Of a stretch of DNA of 64,000 nt, positions 35,726 to 49,018 are shown piece by piece. The translations under genes were made by a program, and so were the position numbers. This DNA is from Pseudorhizobium pelagicum (GTDB lineage: Bacteria; Pseudomonadota; Alphaproteobacteria; Rhizobiales; Rhizobiaceae). The notes beneath the pieces were generated by a model. It made no database searches. It had not been told where the DNA came from and worked only from the letters and a program-made list of their open reading frames with translations. Within the stretch, counting starts at the first letter, position 1. Each line of letters opens with the position of its first letter. The stretch spans positions 180,137 to 244,136 of the forward strand of contig JOKI01000005.1 in NCBI GenBank assembly GCA_000722615.1, given 5' to 3'.

Positions 35726-36196
35726 ATGGATGTGTCCGCACGACGTCCCGACAAGGTCCAGGTGGGCGAACTCGCAGGTTCGCTCGGTTTCCTGCTGCGG
35801 CTTGCACAGCTGCATGCCTTCGAAGATTTCTTTTCCGATCACGGTCCACGCGGCCTCAAGCCGGGAGAGTTCTCCGTCCTGTGGGTGATCGCGTGCAATC
35901 CCGGCATTCGCCAGAGCGCACTGGGACAACGCCTGATGATCAAGCGTGCGCATATGACGAAACTTGTCCGGGCCCTGGAGGACGCAAATCTCGTGTCTCG
36001 GGAAATCCCGGACGCCGATCGCCGCGCGGTGGAACTGACCCTGACGCCGAATGGTCGCCAAGCCGTGGACAAGGCAAGTGACGCCTTCTTCGGCTACGAA
36101 GAGACGACCGGCGCGCCACTCAGCCTGAAAGAAAGGGCGCAGCTGATCGCGCTCCTGCAGAAATATGTCGGTCTTGCGGAGGAGACGGGCCGGTGA
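35726..36196 (+). CDS. MarR family transcriptional regulator
   Basis: A 156-residue winged-helix regulator (Q-S-A-L-G-Q-R-L-M-I-K-R-A-H-M-T-K-L-V-R recognition region and D-R-R-A-V-E-L-T-L-T wing). MarR proteins next to hydroxycinnamate genes (CouR, HcaR) respond to the aryl-CoA thioester; the same is expected here. It sits 13 bases after the crotonase gene and overlaps the amidohydrolase start by four bases. Confidence 0.88.
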   Translation: MDVSARRPDKVQVGELAGSLGFLLRLAQLHAFEDFFSDHGPRGLKPGEFSVLWVIACNPGIRQSALGQRLMIKRAHMTKLVRALEDANLVSREIPDADRRAVELTLTPNGRQAVDKASDAFFGYEETTGAPLSLKERAQLIALLQKYVGLAEETGR

Positions 36197-37068
36197 ACAT
36201 CGACGAACTGATCGCCATCGACATCCACACTCATGCGGAGGAACCCTGCTGCGGTCACCGCGACGACGGCTATGACGAGTTCCAGGCCGGCATGGCGAAA
36301 TACTTCAAGAACCCGGCCGGCGCCAAGGGCATGCTGCCGACCGTCGAGGAAACGGCCGCCTACTATCGGGAACGCAAGATCGGCTGCGTCATCTTCCCGG
36401 TCGATGCCGAACGGGAAACCGGCTTCCGACGCTACGAGAACGAGGAGGTGGCGCAGATCGCCGCCGCCAACAGCGACATCATGATCCCGTTCGCCTCCAT
36501 CGATCCGGCAAAAGGCAGAAGCGGTGCGCGCGAAGCGCGACGTCTGGTGCGCGAATTCGGCGTCAAGGGGTTCAAGTTCCACCCCACCATGCAGGGCTTC
36601 TATCCCAACGACCGCAGCGCCTACCCCCTGTATGAGGCAATCGCCGAAGAGGGCGCAATCACCCTTTTCCATACCGGCCAGACCGGCGTAGGCGCCGGCA
36701 TGCGCGGCGGCATGGGCATGCGGCTGAAATACTCCAATCCGATCCATCTGGACGACGTGGCAGCCGATTTCCCGGACATGCCCATCATCCTGGCGCATCC
36801 CTCCTTCCCCTGGCAGGAGGAGGCGCTCTCTGTCGCGACCCACAAGCCGAATGTCTACATCGACATGTCCGGCTGGTCGCCGAAGTACTTTCCACCGATC
36901 CTGGTCCGCTATGCCAACACGATGCTGAAGCACAAGATGCTGTTCGGCTCCGACTGGCCGGCGATCACCCCGGACCGGTGGTTGGCGGATTTCGAGAAGA
37001 TCGAGATCCGTGACGAGGTCCGTCCGTTGATCCTCAAGGAGAACGCCCGGAGACTGCTGAATCTCTGA
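36193..37068 (+). CDS. Amidohydrolase family (ACMSD-like) metal enzyme
   Basis: A 291-residue amidohydrolase-2 protein. The D-I-H-T-H-A-E motif at residues 9-15 supplies two metal ligands, with F-K-F-H-P, L-F-H-T-G-Q-T-G, L-A-H-P-S-F-P-W and F-G-S-D-W-P later giving the remaining His and Asp. This group includes aromatic decarboxylases and hydrolases acting on ring-cleavage or aryl acids. The start is GTG at 36193, overlapping the MarR stop. In this operon it may act on a benzoate-type product of side-chain shortening. Confidence 0.8.
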   Translation: MNIDELIAIDIHTHAEEPCCGHRDDGYDEFQAGMAKYFKNPAGAKGMLPTVEETAAYYRERKIGCVIFPVDAERETGFRRYENEEVAQIAAANSDIMIPFASIDPAKGRSGAREARRLVREFGVKGFKFHPTMQGFYPNDRSAYPLYEAIAEEGAITLFHTGQTGVGAGMRGGMGMRLKYSNPIHLDDVAADFPDMPIILAHPSFPWQEEALSVATHKPNVYIDMSGWSPKYFPPILVRYANTMLKHKMLFGSDWPAITPDRWLADFEKIEIRDEVRPLILKENARRLLNL

Positions 37069-37109
37069 ACTGCTATCCGCAACATGTTCTGAACTGGGAG
37101 GAAATGAAC

Positions 37110-38225
37110 ATGAAATATGTGTTGTCCATGATGGTCGGACTTGCGGCGCTTGCCGCAACCACCGCCGACGCCCGCGAACTGCGCATCGCACCCGGCGCCC
37201 CGCCGGCGCATCCCTCGCACAGCCACCTGTATTCGAAGCTGGCCGAAATCCTGCCTGAGGTTTCGGATGGCAAATTGACGGCTCAGATCCTCGGCCCCGA
37301 GGTCGTCGGTCTGGGTCAGATGAAGGACGGCCTGCAAAGCCAGCTCGTGGAGGTCGGCAACCTGCTGCCGCTCTACTTCCCGGCCGACCTGCCGAACATG
37401 TCGCTGGCGGGCGAGCTTGCCCTCTCCGGCCGCGAACCGCATGCCATGGCCGCGGCCATGACGGAATACATGGTGACCTGCGACACCTGCCAGCAGGAGA
37501 TGAAGAAGTTCGGCGTCACTTATCTCGGCTCCGGATCGTCCGACGTCTATGCGCTGCTGACGAAGAAACCGGTGCGCACGGCCGAAGACGTCAAGGGGCT
37601 GCGCCTGCGCAGCGGCGGCGCGCCTTTCTCGCGCTGGGCGGAGCATTTCGGCGCCGTACCGGCCAACATCGGCGTCGGCGACACCTTCGAATCGATGTCG
37701 CAGGGCGTCATCGATGGCTCCATGGCCTCGATCGGCGATCTCCTGTCGTTCCGGCTGGTCGAACTCGTCACCAACATCACCTTCGTGCCCCTGGGCACCT
37801 ACCACGCGACCTCCGACTTTACGGTGGCAAACGTTGCCTGGGAATCGCTGAGTGCTGAAGAGCGCAAGCAGCTGGCGACCGCCGCCAACCGGGCCAATGT
37901 CATCTTTACGCAGAGATGGGGTTACGACATGGCCGCCGAGGCGAAGGCTGCCGCGGAAAAGGCGGGCATAGAATTCATCGAACCCGATGCTGCCTTCGTC
38001 CAGGCAGCCGAGGAGTTTGCTGAAGCCGACAAGGAGACGGCCGCCAAGGTGTCGCAGGAACGGTTCGGCTTCGAGGATGCTGCAGAACGCGTGGCGCGTT
38101 TCGCCGGCCTCGTCGACAAGTGGAACGGCATCGTCAAGGAGGCCGGTGGCAATCCTGATGCCATCGCCAAGCGCCTCGACGAGGAAGTCTGGAGCAAGGT
38201 CGACTTCGCGACCTACGGCATGTGA
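37110..38225 (+). CDS. dctP: TRAP transporter substrate-binding protein (DctP family)
   Basis: A 371-residue periplasmic binding protein with signal peptide to about residue 21 (A-D-A). The TRAP pattern G-L-R-L-R-S-G-G at about 168-175 includes the Arg that usually grips a carboxylate. Start ATG 37110 is eight bases from GGGAGG, while the ATG at 37104 is too close to it. With the hydroxycinnamate genes upstream, an aromatic acid ligand is likely. Confidence 0.88.
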   Translation: MKYVLSMMVGLAALAATTADARELRIAPGAPPAHPSHSHLYSKLAEILPEVSDGKLTAQILGPEVVGLGQMKDGLQSQLVEVGNLLPLYFPADLPNMSLAGELALSGREPHAMAAAMTEYMVTCDTCQQEMKKFGVTYLGSGSSDVYALLTKKPVRTAEDVKGLRLRSGGAPFSRWAEHFGAVPANIGVGDTFESMSQGVIDGSMASIGDLLSFRLVELVTNITFVPLGTYHATSDFTVANVAWESLSAEERKQLATAANRANVIFTQRWGYDMAAEAKAAAEKAGIEFIEPDAAFVQAAEEFAEADKETAAKVSQERFGFEDAAERVARFAGLVDKWNGIVKEAGGNPDAIAKRLDEEVWSKVDFATYGM

Positions 38226-38231
38226 GGCAAG

Positions 38232-38256
38232 GGGCCTGCGGGCAGTCCGCAGGCCC
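38232..38256 (+). promoter_or_regulatory. Intercistronic hairpin between dctP and dctQ
   Basis: A perfect 10-bp stem (38232-38241 with 38247-38256, 5-base loop) seven bases after the dctP stop. The GC-rich stem without a T-run fits mRNA stabilisation or partial attenuation so that binding protein is made in excess. Confidence 0.65.
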
Positions 38257-38290
38257 TGCCTGGCTTCAACACTGCGCAACGGGTTCGTCC

Positions 38291-38806
38291 ATGTCCTATA
38301 TTTCCGGTCTAGCCGATAAGCTCTCGCGGATGCTGGCCTTCGTCGCGGCCATCGGCGTGCTTGCCATGATGATCCACGTCTGCGCCGACATCCTCTCGCG
38401 CGTGCTGACGGGTGCCTCGCTGCCCGCCACAGTCGAGATGGTGTCCTACTACTACATGCTCCTGGTCGCCTTCCTGCCGCTGGCCTGGGTGGAACGCAGG
38501 GGCGGCATGATTTCCGTCGAACTGCTCGACTTCATGCTGTCGCCACGCATGCGCCGTGTCTCCGATCTGCTGATCGCCGCCCTCGGCGTCGTGATCTATG
38601 CGGTGATGGCCTATGCCAGCTGGCTGACGGCCGTGAGGAACTACGAGACCGGCACCTTCGTCGTTGCACTACAGACCAAGATCATCACCTGGCCCGGCTA
38701 CTTCCTGCCGCCGGCCGGCTTCGCACTGGCTGCGATCATCGTCACCGTGCGCCTTCTTCAGATCATCACCGGCAACGAAGAGCCGGCGCGGGAGCATCAG
38801 GCATGA
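38291..38806 (+). CDS. dctQ: TRAP transporter small permease (DctQ family)
   Basis: A 171-residue membrane protein with four helices and the E-M-V-S-Y-Y-Y-M-L-L and L-P-L-A-W-V-E-R-R-G-G-M-I blocks of DctQ subunits. A longer in-frame reading from 38222 would run through the hairpin; ATG 38291 starts the real homology. It overlaps dctM by four bases. Confidence 0.88.
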   Translation: MSYISGLADKLSRMLAFVAAIGVLAMMIHVCADILSRVLTGASLPATVEMVSYYYMLLVAFLPLAWVERRGGMISVELLDFMLSPRMRRVSDLLIAALGVVIYAVMAYASWLTAVRNYETGTFVVALQTKIITWPGYFLPPAGFALAAIIVTVRLLQIITGNEEPAREHQA

Positions 38807-40110
38807 GCGTAGACGTCGGTCTCTATGGTGTCGGCATCCTTCTGCTGCTCCTCCTGCTGCGCGTGCCCGTGGCGCTCGCCATGATCACCGTCTCCTTCGG
38901 CGGCATCGCCATGCTTCTCGGCTTCCAGCCGGCCCTCGGCATCGTCACCTCGACCCCTTACAGCTTTGTCGCCAGCTGGACGATGAGCGCGGTGCCGATG
39001 TTCCTGCTGATGGGCTTCATCGCCTTCCATGCGGGCCTGACCACCAGTCTCTTCGATGCGGCCAAGGCGATCCTCTGGCGGGTGCCGGGTGGGCTGGCGA
39101 TCTCGTCGATCTTTGCCTGCACCGGCTTTGCCAGCGTCTCGGGATCGTCGATTGCCTGCGCTGCGGCCATGGGGCGGATCGCGATTCCGGAGATGGTCGC
39201 TGCCGGCTACCGCCCGAGCTTCGCGGCCGGCGCCATCGCCGCCGGAGGCACGATCGGTGCGCTGATCCCACCGTCGATCCTGATGATCGTCTACGGCGTC
39301 TTCGCGGAAACCTCGATCACCCAGGTCTTCGTCGGCGGCATCGGCGTCGGCATCCTCACGGCCTTCTCCTACTGCCTCATTGTTTTCGGCTACTGCTGGC
39401 TGCGGCCGGACATCGTGCCGCGCCACCTGGCGGCCGGCTTTGCCGATGCCGGAGGGCTGCCGGCGATCCTGCGGATCTGGCCGATTGCCATCCTCGTCCT
39501 GCTCGTCTTCGGCGGCTTGTTCTCCGGGTACTTTACGGCGACCGAAGCCGGCGCGGTGGGCGCAGGTGGCGCCATTCTCTTGTCGGTCGTCACCGGCAAG
39601 CTGACGCTGCAGGTGATGCGCGTCTCGCTTCTGGAAACGCTGACCACCTGTGCCTCGCTCTTCATCATCGGCATCGGTGCCTCGATGTTCACCCGTTTTC
39701 TGGGGATCACCGGCCTCTCCTCCTTCATCGGTTCCTTGGTCGCCGGCGCTGACCTCGGCTACGTGGAGTTGATGACGATCATCGTGGCGATCTACCTGGT
39801 ACTCGGCATGTTCATGGAGCCCTTCGGTGCCCTGCTGGTGACCCTTCCCGTGCTGCTTCCCGTCCTCAAGGCGGAGGGCATCAGCCTGGTCTGGTTCGGG
39901 GTCTTCGTGGTCAAGATGCTGGAAATCGGGATGATCACGCCGCCGGTGGGGCTGAATGTCTTCGTCATCAAGAACGTGGCATCGCGCTATGTCAGCGTCG
40001 TACAGGTCTTCAAGGGCGTGGTCCCTTTCATCCTCGCCGACCTCGTGGTGATCGTCCTCACCATCGCCTTCCCCGCCATCGTCCTCAGCCTGCCGCAGCT
40101 CGTATTCTGA
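38803..40110 (+). CDS. dctM: TRAP transporter large permease (DctM family)
   Basis: A 435-residue permease with about 12 helices. Family segments include F-A-C-T-G-F-A-S-V-S-G-S-S, A-G-G-T-I-G-A-L-I-P-P-S and F-M-E-P-F-G-A-L-L-V-T-L-P. It forms the ion-driven import channel with DctQ. It is the last gene of the hydroxycinnamate operon; the next gene is on the other strand. Confidence 0.92.
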   Translation: MSVDVGLYGVGILLLLLLLRVPVALAMITVSFGGIAMLLGFQPALGIVTSTPYSFVASWTMSAVPMFLLMGFIAFHAGLTTSLFDAAKAILWRVPGGLAISSIFACTGFASVSGSSIACAAAMGRIAIPEMVAAGYRPSFAAGAIAAGGTIGALIPPSILMIVYGVFAETSITQVFVGGIGVGILTAFSYCLIVFGYCWLRPDIVPRHLAAGFADAGGLPAILRIWPIAILVLLVFGGLFSGYFTATEAGAVGAGGAILLSVVTGKLTLQVMRVSLLETLTTCASLFIIGIGASMFTRFLGITGLSSFIGSLVAGADLGYVELMTIIVAIYLVLGMFMEPFGALLVTLPVLLPVLKAEGISLVWFGVFVVKMLEIGMITPPVGLNVFVIKNVASRYVSVVQVFKGVVPFILADLVVIVLTIAFPAIVLSLPQLVF

Positions 40111-40136
40111 TCCACGCGGACGGTTGCGGGTCCGGG

Positions 40137-40670
40137 CTATTCGACCTCTGAACCGGACAAATGGTTGCTGGCCGAGCTCTTGACCCGCCCGATATCCGAC
40201 CAGAGCGCATTCACCGTCTCGGCATCGAGATCTGCGAAAAGCTCGCGCAACCAGCCCTCGTGGGCCGCCGCCATGGCCGTGAAAAGCTCGGTTCCCGCCG
40301 GCGTCAGCTGCGCCACGGTGACCCGCCGGTCCTTGTCCGGCGTCACCCGCTTCACAAGCCCGTCCGTCTCCAGCCGCTCCACGAGGCCGGTGACATTGCC
40401 GTTGGTGACCATGGTCCGCTTGGAAAGCTCGCCAAGCCGCAAACCGTCCGTCTCCCGATAGAGCTGCGCCATCAGGTCGAACTGCGGCAGGGTCGCGCCG
40501 AACTCGGCGCGAAGACGGCGACGGATTTCCGTGGTGATGAGTTTGGTCGTGGACAGCATGCGCAACCACAGCCGGGTCTCCGGCTTGTTGCGTCCGCTGG
40601 GACCATGCACGATCATTTCCAGATCGCCGCTGGCCGACTGGCTCTCGGTGATATCCATCCGCACCTTCAT
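40137..40670 (-). CDS. MarR family transcriptional regulator of the aminobenzoate genes
   Basis: A 177-residue MarR protein with an unusually long N-tail (about 35 residues) before the winged helix (L-R-L-G-E-L-S-K-R-T-M-V-T-N-G-N-V-T-G-L-V-E-R-L) and D-K-D-R-R-V-T-V-A-Q-L-T wing. Start is 40670 or 40658. It is divergent from the monooxygenase/reductase gene, with a perfect palindrome on the shared promoter. It probably represses the pathway and is released by an aryl-CoA. Confidence 0.88.
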   Translation of the reverse strand: MKVRMDITESQSASGDLEMIVHGPSGRNKPETRLWLRMLSTTKLITTEIRRRLRAEFGATLPQFDLMAQLYRETDGLRLGELSKRTMVTNGNVTGLVERLETDGLVKRVTPDKDRRVTVAQLTPAGTELFTAMAAAHEGWLRELFADLDAETVNALWSDIGRVKSSASNHLSGSEVE

Positions 40671-40755
40671 CCTCCACCTCAAGAAACAACTACGAAGCAC
40701 AATTTGAAATGTCAAAGGATCGCTGCCCTGGGACTGCCTCGATCCGAAAAAGCGC

Positions 40756-40790
40756 TTGACGCTCTTGAAGGCATTTATATAGTTTAAACT
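40756..40790 (+). promoter_or_regulatory. Promoter with overlapping operator for the aminobenzoate operon
   Basis: TTGACG (40756-40761), 16-base spacer, TATAGT (40778-40783). The perfect palindrome AGTTTAAACT at 40781-40790 overlaps the -10 element, as expected for a repressor site used by the divergent MarR gene. Confidence 0.6.
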
Positions 40791-40826
40791 TAAAATAATA
40801 AGATGGGAACTGAGGAGGAGTGCTTC

Positions 40827-43139
<2,313 letters not shown>

Positions 43140-43149
43140 GGATCCGCTG

Positions 43150-43938
43150 ATGGATGGCAACAGGAAGCTGGAGGGACGCCATGCGCTGGTGACCGGTGCC
43201 GGCAGCGGCATCGGAGCGGCCATCGCGGTGGCGCTCGCCGCGGCCGGTGCCCGCGTCACGCTGGCCGGTCGTCGTGCGACGCCGCTGGAAGCGCTGGCGG
43301 CGCAGATCGGTCCCTCGGCGCAGGTTGCCGCCGGCTTTGACGTGACTGACGCGACGGCCATCAACGACGGCATAGCCGATGCCCGCGCCGCCTTCGGCCC
43401 GATCGACATCCTCGTCAACAATGCCGGCGAAGCGCCGACGGCACCCTTCGAGAAGACCTCGCTGGAGGTCTGGAACCACGTGCTTGCGGTGGATCTGACC
43501 GGCGTCTTTCTGGTGACGCAGGCAGCCCTTGCCGATCTGAAGGCGCGAGGGCCCGGTGGCCGCATCATCAATGTCGCGTCCACTGCCGGCCTCACCGGCT
43601 ATGCCTATGTCTCGGCCTACACCGCCGCAAAGCATGGTGTGATCGGCCTGACGCGGTCGTTGGCGCTGGAACTGGTCAAGACCGGCATCACCGTCAACGC
43701 CGTCTGCCCCGGCTTCACCGATACGCCGATGATTGCGCAGGCGATCAAGACGATCATGACGAAGACCGGACGCAGCCACGAGGAGGCGGCCTCCGCCTTC
43801 ACCAAAAACAATCCGCAGGGGCGGCTGATCACGCCGGAGGAAGTGGCCGACGCCGTTCTCTGGCTGGCATCGCCCGGCGCGGGCTCAATCAACGGCCAGG
43901 CGATCGCCATCGCCGGCGGGGAGGTACTGGCAGGATGA
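43150..43938 (+). CDS. SDR family dehydrogenase
   Basis: A 262-residue short-chain dehydrogenase ([20 protein letters not shown]). It follows the flavoprotein by ten bases and overlaps the crotonase start by four. It likely oxidises or reduces an alicyclic 3-hydroxyacyl-CoA-type intermediate in 2-aminobenzoyl-CoA breakdown. Confidence 0.85.
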   Translation: MDGNRKLEGRHALVTGAGSGIGAAIAVALAAAGARVTLAGRRATPLEALAAQIGPSAQVAAGFDVTDATAINDGIADARAAFGPIDILVNNAGEAPTAPFEKTSLEVWNHVLAVDLTGVFLVTQAALADLKARGPGGRIINVASTAGLTGYAYVSAYTAAKHGVIGLTRSLALELVKTGITVNAVCPGFTDTPMIAQAIKTIMTKTGRSHEEAASAFTKNNPQGRLITPEEVADAVLWLASPGAGSINGQAIAIAGGEVLAG

Positions 43939-44780
43939 GCACGGTTTCAATGGCAGGTCATCTGCGACCCTTCAAGGACTATCAGGCACGACACTTTCTC
44001 TGGGAGGTGAGCGAGGACGGCCGCGTCGCAACGATCCGGCTGAACCGTCCGGAACGCAAGAACCCGCTGACCTTCGAAAGCTACGCCGAGCTGCGCGATC
44101 TCTTCCGCGATCTCGCCTATGCCTCCGACATCCGTGCCGTGGTCCTGACCGGCGCCGGCGGCAATTTCTCCTCCGGCGGAGATGTCTTCGAGATCATCGA
44201 GCCCTTGACGCAGATGGCCATGCCGGACCTCCTCGCCTTCACCCGGATGACCGGCGACCTCGTCAAGGCGATGAAGAAATGCCCGCAGCCGATCATCACG
44301 GCCATCGACGGCATCTGCGCCGGCGCCGGCGCCATCCTCGCCATGGCCTCCGACATGCGGCTTGCAACGCCCGAGGCAAAGACTGCCTTCCTCTTCACCC
44401 GCGTCGGACTGGCGGGCGCCGACATGGGCGCCTGCGGGATCCTGCCGCGCATCATCGGACAGGGCCGCGCCGCCGAACTCCTGTTCACCGGCCGCTCGAT
44501 GAGCGCTGAGGAGGGCCATGCCTGGGGCTTCTACAATGCGCTGCATACCGCCGAGACCGTCGAGGCGGAAGCCGGCAAGCTTGCCCATTCGCTGGCCGAC
44601 GGACCATGGTTCGCGCACACGATGACAAAGACCATGCTGAACCAGGAATGGGCCATGGGCATCGACGAGATGATCGAATCCGAGGCTCAGGCCCAGGCCG
44701 TCTGCATGGCCACGAAGGATTTCCGCCGCGCCTTCGAAGCCTTTGCAGAGAAGCGCAAGCCCGTCTTCGAGGGGAACTGA
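43935..44780 (+). CDS. Enoyl-CoA hydratase/isomerase family protein
   Basis: A 281-residue crotonase with N-F-S-S-G-G-D-V-F and [12 protein letters not shown] oxyanion-hole segments and [11 protein letters not shown] near residue 155. It belongs to the group found with aminobenzoyl-CoA genes. It is expected to hydrate, or hydrolytically open, the ring-derived enoyl-CoA. Four-base overlap with the SDR gene. Confidence 0.85.
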   Translation: MSTVSMAGHLRPFKDYQARHFLWEVSEDGRVATIRLNRPERKNPLTFESYAELRDLFRDLAYASDIRAVVLTGAGGNFSSGGDVFEIIEPLTQMAMPDLLAFTRMTGDLVKAMKKCPQPIITAIDGICAGAGAILAMASDMRLATPEAKTAFLFTRVGLAGADMGACGILPRIIGQGRAAELLFTGRSMSAEEGHAWGFYNALHTAETVEAEAGKLAHSLADGPWFAHTMTKTMLNQEWAMGIDEMIESEAQAQAVCMATKDFRRAFEAFAEKRKPVFEGN

Positions 44781-44781
44781 C

Positions 44782-45981
44782 ATGGCGGCGCAAACCCGGC
44801 CTGCCGACCCAACCCGCGAGCATCTCGACTGGCCGTTCTTCGACGCGAGCCACCGCGCGCTTGCGGAGAAACTCGACGCCCATGCCGCCTCGGGCGCCCT
44901 CTCCGGCATCGACCATGACGATACCGATCGCGCCTGCCGCGCCCTTGTGCGATCGCTGGGCGACGCGGGGCTGCTGGACGCCGCGACCGGTGCCGGCGGA
45001 ACGACGCCGATCGATTCCCGCGCCGTCTGCCTGACCCGCGAGACGCTGGCCTGGCACGATGGTCTGGCCGATTTCGCCTTTGCCATGCAGGGACTGGGGA
45101 CCGGTGCCATCGGCCTTTCCGGCTCCGAGGCGCTGCGTCGCACGGTACTGCCGAAGGCCCGGTCCGGCGAGTGGATCTCCGCCTTCGCGCTCTCCGAACA
45201 GGAAGCGGGCTCCGATGTCGCGGCCATGACCTGCGCTGCCCGCCGGGACGGCGCCCATTATGTACTCGACGGCGAGAAGACCTGGATTTCCAACGGCGGC
45301 ATTGCCGATGTCTACACGGTCTTTGCCCGCACCGGCGAGGCACCCGGCACGCGCGGCATCTCCGCCTTCGTCGTCTACGCCGACGATCCGGGCTTTTCCA
45401 TCGCCGAGCGCATCGACGTGATCGCGCCGCATCCGCTGGCGACCATCCGCTTTGACGCCTGCCGCATCCCCGCCGACCGGCTGCTCGGCCACCCCGGCGA
45501 GGGCTTCAAGATCGCCATGCGCACGCTGGACATCTTCCGCGCTTCCGTCGCTGCCGCAGCGCTCGGCTTTGCACGCCGCGCCATGGACGAAGCCCTGGCT
45601 TATGCCAGAAGCCGTCCGATGTTCGGTGCCACGCTTTCGGACCTGCAGCTGACGCAGGCCGCCTTCGGCGACATGGCGGCCGGCATCGATGCGGCGGCTC
45701 TTCTCACCTACCGCGCCGCTTGGCGGCGCGACGTCCAGGGCCTGCCGACCACCAAGGAGGCGGCCATGGCCAAGATGACGGCAACCGAAACGGCGCAGGC
45801 CGTCATCGACCGCGCCGTCCAGATGTTCGGTGGCCGGGGTGTGCTACGCGGGGAGATCGTCGAAAGCCTCTACCGCGGGATCCGGGCGCTGCGGATCTAC
45901 GAGGGCGCCACCGAAGTCCAGAAACTCATCATCGCGCGCGAGCTCCTGAAGGCCGCGCCTCCGGAGAAGACGCATGCATGA
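44782..45981 (+). CDS. Acyl-CoA dehydrogenase
   Basis: A 399-residue FAD enzyme with the standard fold: [19 protein letters not shown] and [10 protein letters not shown] at the C-terminus. It lies one base after the crotonase stop. In the aminobenzoate route it would desaturate an alicyclic or dicarboxyl-CoA intermediate. ATG 44743 upstream is inside the preceding gene and not favoured. Confidence 0.9.
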   Translation: MAAQTRPADPTREHLDWPFFDASHRALAEKLDAHAASGALSGIDHDDTDRACRALVRSLGDAGLLDAATGAGGTTPIDSRAVCLTRETLAWHDGLADFAFAMQGLGTGAIGLSGSEALRRTVLPKARSGEWISAFALSEQEAGSDVAAMTCAARRDGAHYVLDGEKTWISNGGIADVYTVFARTGEAPGTRGISAFVVYADDPGFSIAERIDVIAPHPLATIRFDACRIPADRLLGHPGEGFKIAMRTLDIFRASVAAAALGFARRAMDEALAYARSRPMFGATLSDLQLTQAAFGDMAAGIDAAALLTYRAAWRRDVQGLPTTKEAAMAKMTATETAQAVIDRAVQMFGGRGVLRGEIVESLYRGIRALRIYEGATEVQKLIIARELLKAAPPEKTHA

Positions 45982-46369
45982 CATCCTTCAGCCCGAAGGC
46001 TGGGCAAAGCCGATCGGCTATTCCAACGGCGTGTCAGCCCGGGGCCGGCAGATCTATGTCGGCGGCCAGATCGGCTGGAATGGCCAGTGCCAGTTCGAAA
46101 GCGACGATTTCGTCGAACAGGTGCGCCAGACGCTGGAGAATGTCGTGGCCGTCCTGGCCGCCGGTGGTGCAGGGCCGGAACACGTCACCACCATGACCTG
46201 GTACTTCACCGACAAGGCCGAATATCTCGCCAACCTCAAGGGCATCGGGCGCGTCTACCGCGACGTCATGGGTCGCAACTTCCCGGCCATGGCGGCCATG
46301 CAGGTGGCCGCACTGGTCGAGGACCGGGCGAAGATCGAGATCCAGGCCACCGCCGTCGTGCCGGAGTAG
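45974..46369 (+). CDS. RidA-like (YjgF/UK114 family) protein without the canonical Arg
   Basis: A 131-residue RidA-fold protein, overlapping the dehydrogenase by eight bases. RidA enzymes hydrolyse enamines and imines. At the place of the catalytic Arg of E. coli RidA (in P-A-R-S, late in the protein) this one reads P-A-M-A, so it is not a classical RidA and belongs to one of the Arg-less subfamilies. Its place in a pathway that makes a ring enamine (2-amino-5-oxocyclohexenyl-CoA) suggests a deaminating or imine-handling role by another residue set. Confidence 0.85.
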   Translation: MHDILQPEGWAKPIGYSNGVSARGRQIYVGGQIGWNGQCQFESDDFVEQVRQTLENVVAVLAAGGAGPEHVTTMTWYFTDKAEYLANLKGIGRVYRDVMGRNFPAMAAMQVAALVEDRAKIEIQATAVVPE

Positions 46370-46373
46370 ACCG

Positions 46374-48334
46374 ATGACGGGCAGCGCGATCTCCTTCTCA
46401 GACAGCGTCCACGGCGAGATCCGGCAGGACATACTGCTGGTGACCATCGACAATCCGCCGGTCAACGCGCTGTCCCGGGATGTCCGCGCCGGCCTGATGG
46501 CCGCGCTCGATCACGCGGCCGTATCCGAAAGCCTGCGTGGCATCGTCCTCACCGGAGCCGGAAAGACCTTCATCGGCGGCGCCGACATCAAGGAGTTCGG
46601 CCAGCCGCCGGCCGCCCCTCTCCTGCCCGCCGTCATCGAACGGATCGAGTCCTTCGACAAGCCGGTGATTGCCGCCATCCAGGGTGCAGCCCTTGGCGGC
46701 GGTCTGGAAGTGGCGCTCGCCTGCCATCATCGGATCGCCTCGCCGGCTGCTCAACTGGGCTTGCCCGAAGTGAAGCTCGGCCTCGTCCCCGGCGCCGGCG
46801 GCACGCAGCGCCTGCCGCGCCTCATCGGTATTCCCGCCGCCATCGACATGATCGGCAGCGGCCGCAGCGTCAAGGCGGCTGAAGCTCTGTCACTCGGCAT
46901 CCTCGACGCGGTCACGGACGGACATCCGCTGGAGGCGTCCATCACCGCCGCGCAGGAGATGGAGGGTCGTCCTCTCCGCCGCACCGGCACGCTGGCCGTG
47001 CCGAATGCCGATACTGCCGCGATCGAAACGGCAAGGTCGAAGGTTCTTGCCAAGGCACGCGGCCAGCAGGCTCCGGCCGAAGCCGTGAGGCTTGTGGAAA
47101 TGGCCGGCAGACCGCTTGCAGAAGGCCTGGTCGACGAACGGGCAACCTTCCTGCGCCTGCGCGACAGCGCCGAGGCGGCGGCCCTGCGGCATGTCTTCTT
47201 CGCGGAACGCCAGGCATCGAAGGTCGAAGGCCTCGACGGCATGGAGCCGCGTCCGGTCGCCACGATCGGCATCGCCGGCCTCGGCCTGATGGGCAGCGGC
47301 ATCGCCGTCGCAGCCCTTGCCGCCGGTTACAGCGTCATCGGCCTCGACCGCGACGAGACAGAAGCGGCGCAGGGCCGAGACCGCATCCTCGCCCTGCTCG
47401 ACCGCGCCGTCGCGACCGGGCGGATGGATCAGGGCATGCGGGAGAAGCAGGCGGAGCGGCTTGCCGTGACGGCCCGCGACGAGGACCTCACTCCGTGCGA
47501 TCTCGTGATCGAAGCCGTGTTCGACGACGCCGAGGTGAAGATCGACCTCTTCCGCAGGCTCGACCGCGTACTGCGCGCCTACGCCGTGCTGGCCACCAAC
47601 ACCAGCTACCTGAACCCGGACGAGATCGCCGCGCGGACGCAATATCCGGAGCGCGTGCTCGGCCTGCACTTCTTCTCGCCGGCGCACGTCATGCGGCTCC
47701 TCGAAGTCGTCCGTTGCGCCAGGACGGCGCCGGACGTGCTGGCGACCGGACTTGCGGTGGCAAAGAGGCTGCGCAAGCTCGCAATCGTCACCGGCGTCAC
47801 GGAAGGCTTCATCGGCAACCGCATCTTCTCCGCCTATCGCCGCGAGGCGGAATATCTCCTGGAGGACGGTGCGTTGCCGCAGGAGATCGATGGGGCGCTG
47901 GAGGACTACGGCTTTCCCATGGGCCTGTTTGCCGTCTACGACATGGCCGGACTGGAGATCGCCTGGGCCCGCCGCAAGCGGCAGGCCGTGACGCGCAAGC
48001 CGTCGGAACGCTATGTGGAGATCGCCGACCGGCTCTGCGAGGCAGGCCGTCTCGGCCAGAAGGCCGGCCGCGGGTGGTATGCCTATCCGGACGGCAAGCG
48101 CGAGGTGGACCCGCAGGTCACCGCGATCATCGAGTCATGCCGGGCAGCGAAGGGCATAACGCCGCGCAGTTTTTCAGCCGCTGATATCGTAAAGCGGCTG
48201 CTGGCTGCCATGGCCGATGAAGGCCGCCTGCTTATCGAGGAAGGCATAGCCGCCCGCGAGAGCGATATCGATCTGGTGATGATCAACGGCTACGGCTTTC
48301 CGGCCCACAAGGGCGGGCCGATGTTTGCCGCGGC

Positions 48335-48350
<16 letters not shown>
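46374..48350 (+). CDS. FadB-like enoyl-CoA hydratase / 3-hydroxyacyl-CoA dehydrogenase
   Basis: A 658-residue multifunctional beta-oxidation enzyme. Residues about 10-190 are a crotonase domain (F-I-G-G-A-D-I-K-E-F and G-A-A-L-G-G-G-L-E-V-A-L). An NAD-binding domain starts near 300 (G-I-A-G-L-G-L-M-G-S-G-I), followed by two C-terminal 3HCDH domains with L-G-L-H-F-F-S-P-A-H and G-F-I-G-N-R. The chain ends soon after G-Y-G-F-P-A-H-K-G-G-P-M-F, some 30-40 residues earlier than most relatives, right where the convergent livF gene begins to overlap. It likely completes the oxidation of the linear dicarboxyl-CoA formed from aminobenzoate. Confidence 0.88.

Positions 48351-49017
<667 letters not shown>

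Positions 49018-49018
<1 letters not shown>

Noticed and set aside
36193-37068. The amidohydrolase as a dedicated gamma-resorcylate or ACMS decarboxylase
   Set aside because: The metal motifs fit several aromatic hydrolases and decarboxylases; nothing in the sequence I can see singles out one, so the call stays at family level.
38797-40689. A 630-codon minus-strand frame opposite dctM
   Set aside because: Extreme Asp/His/Arg composition and no motif; only the real MarR gene at 40137-40670 lies on that strand, in a different frame.
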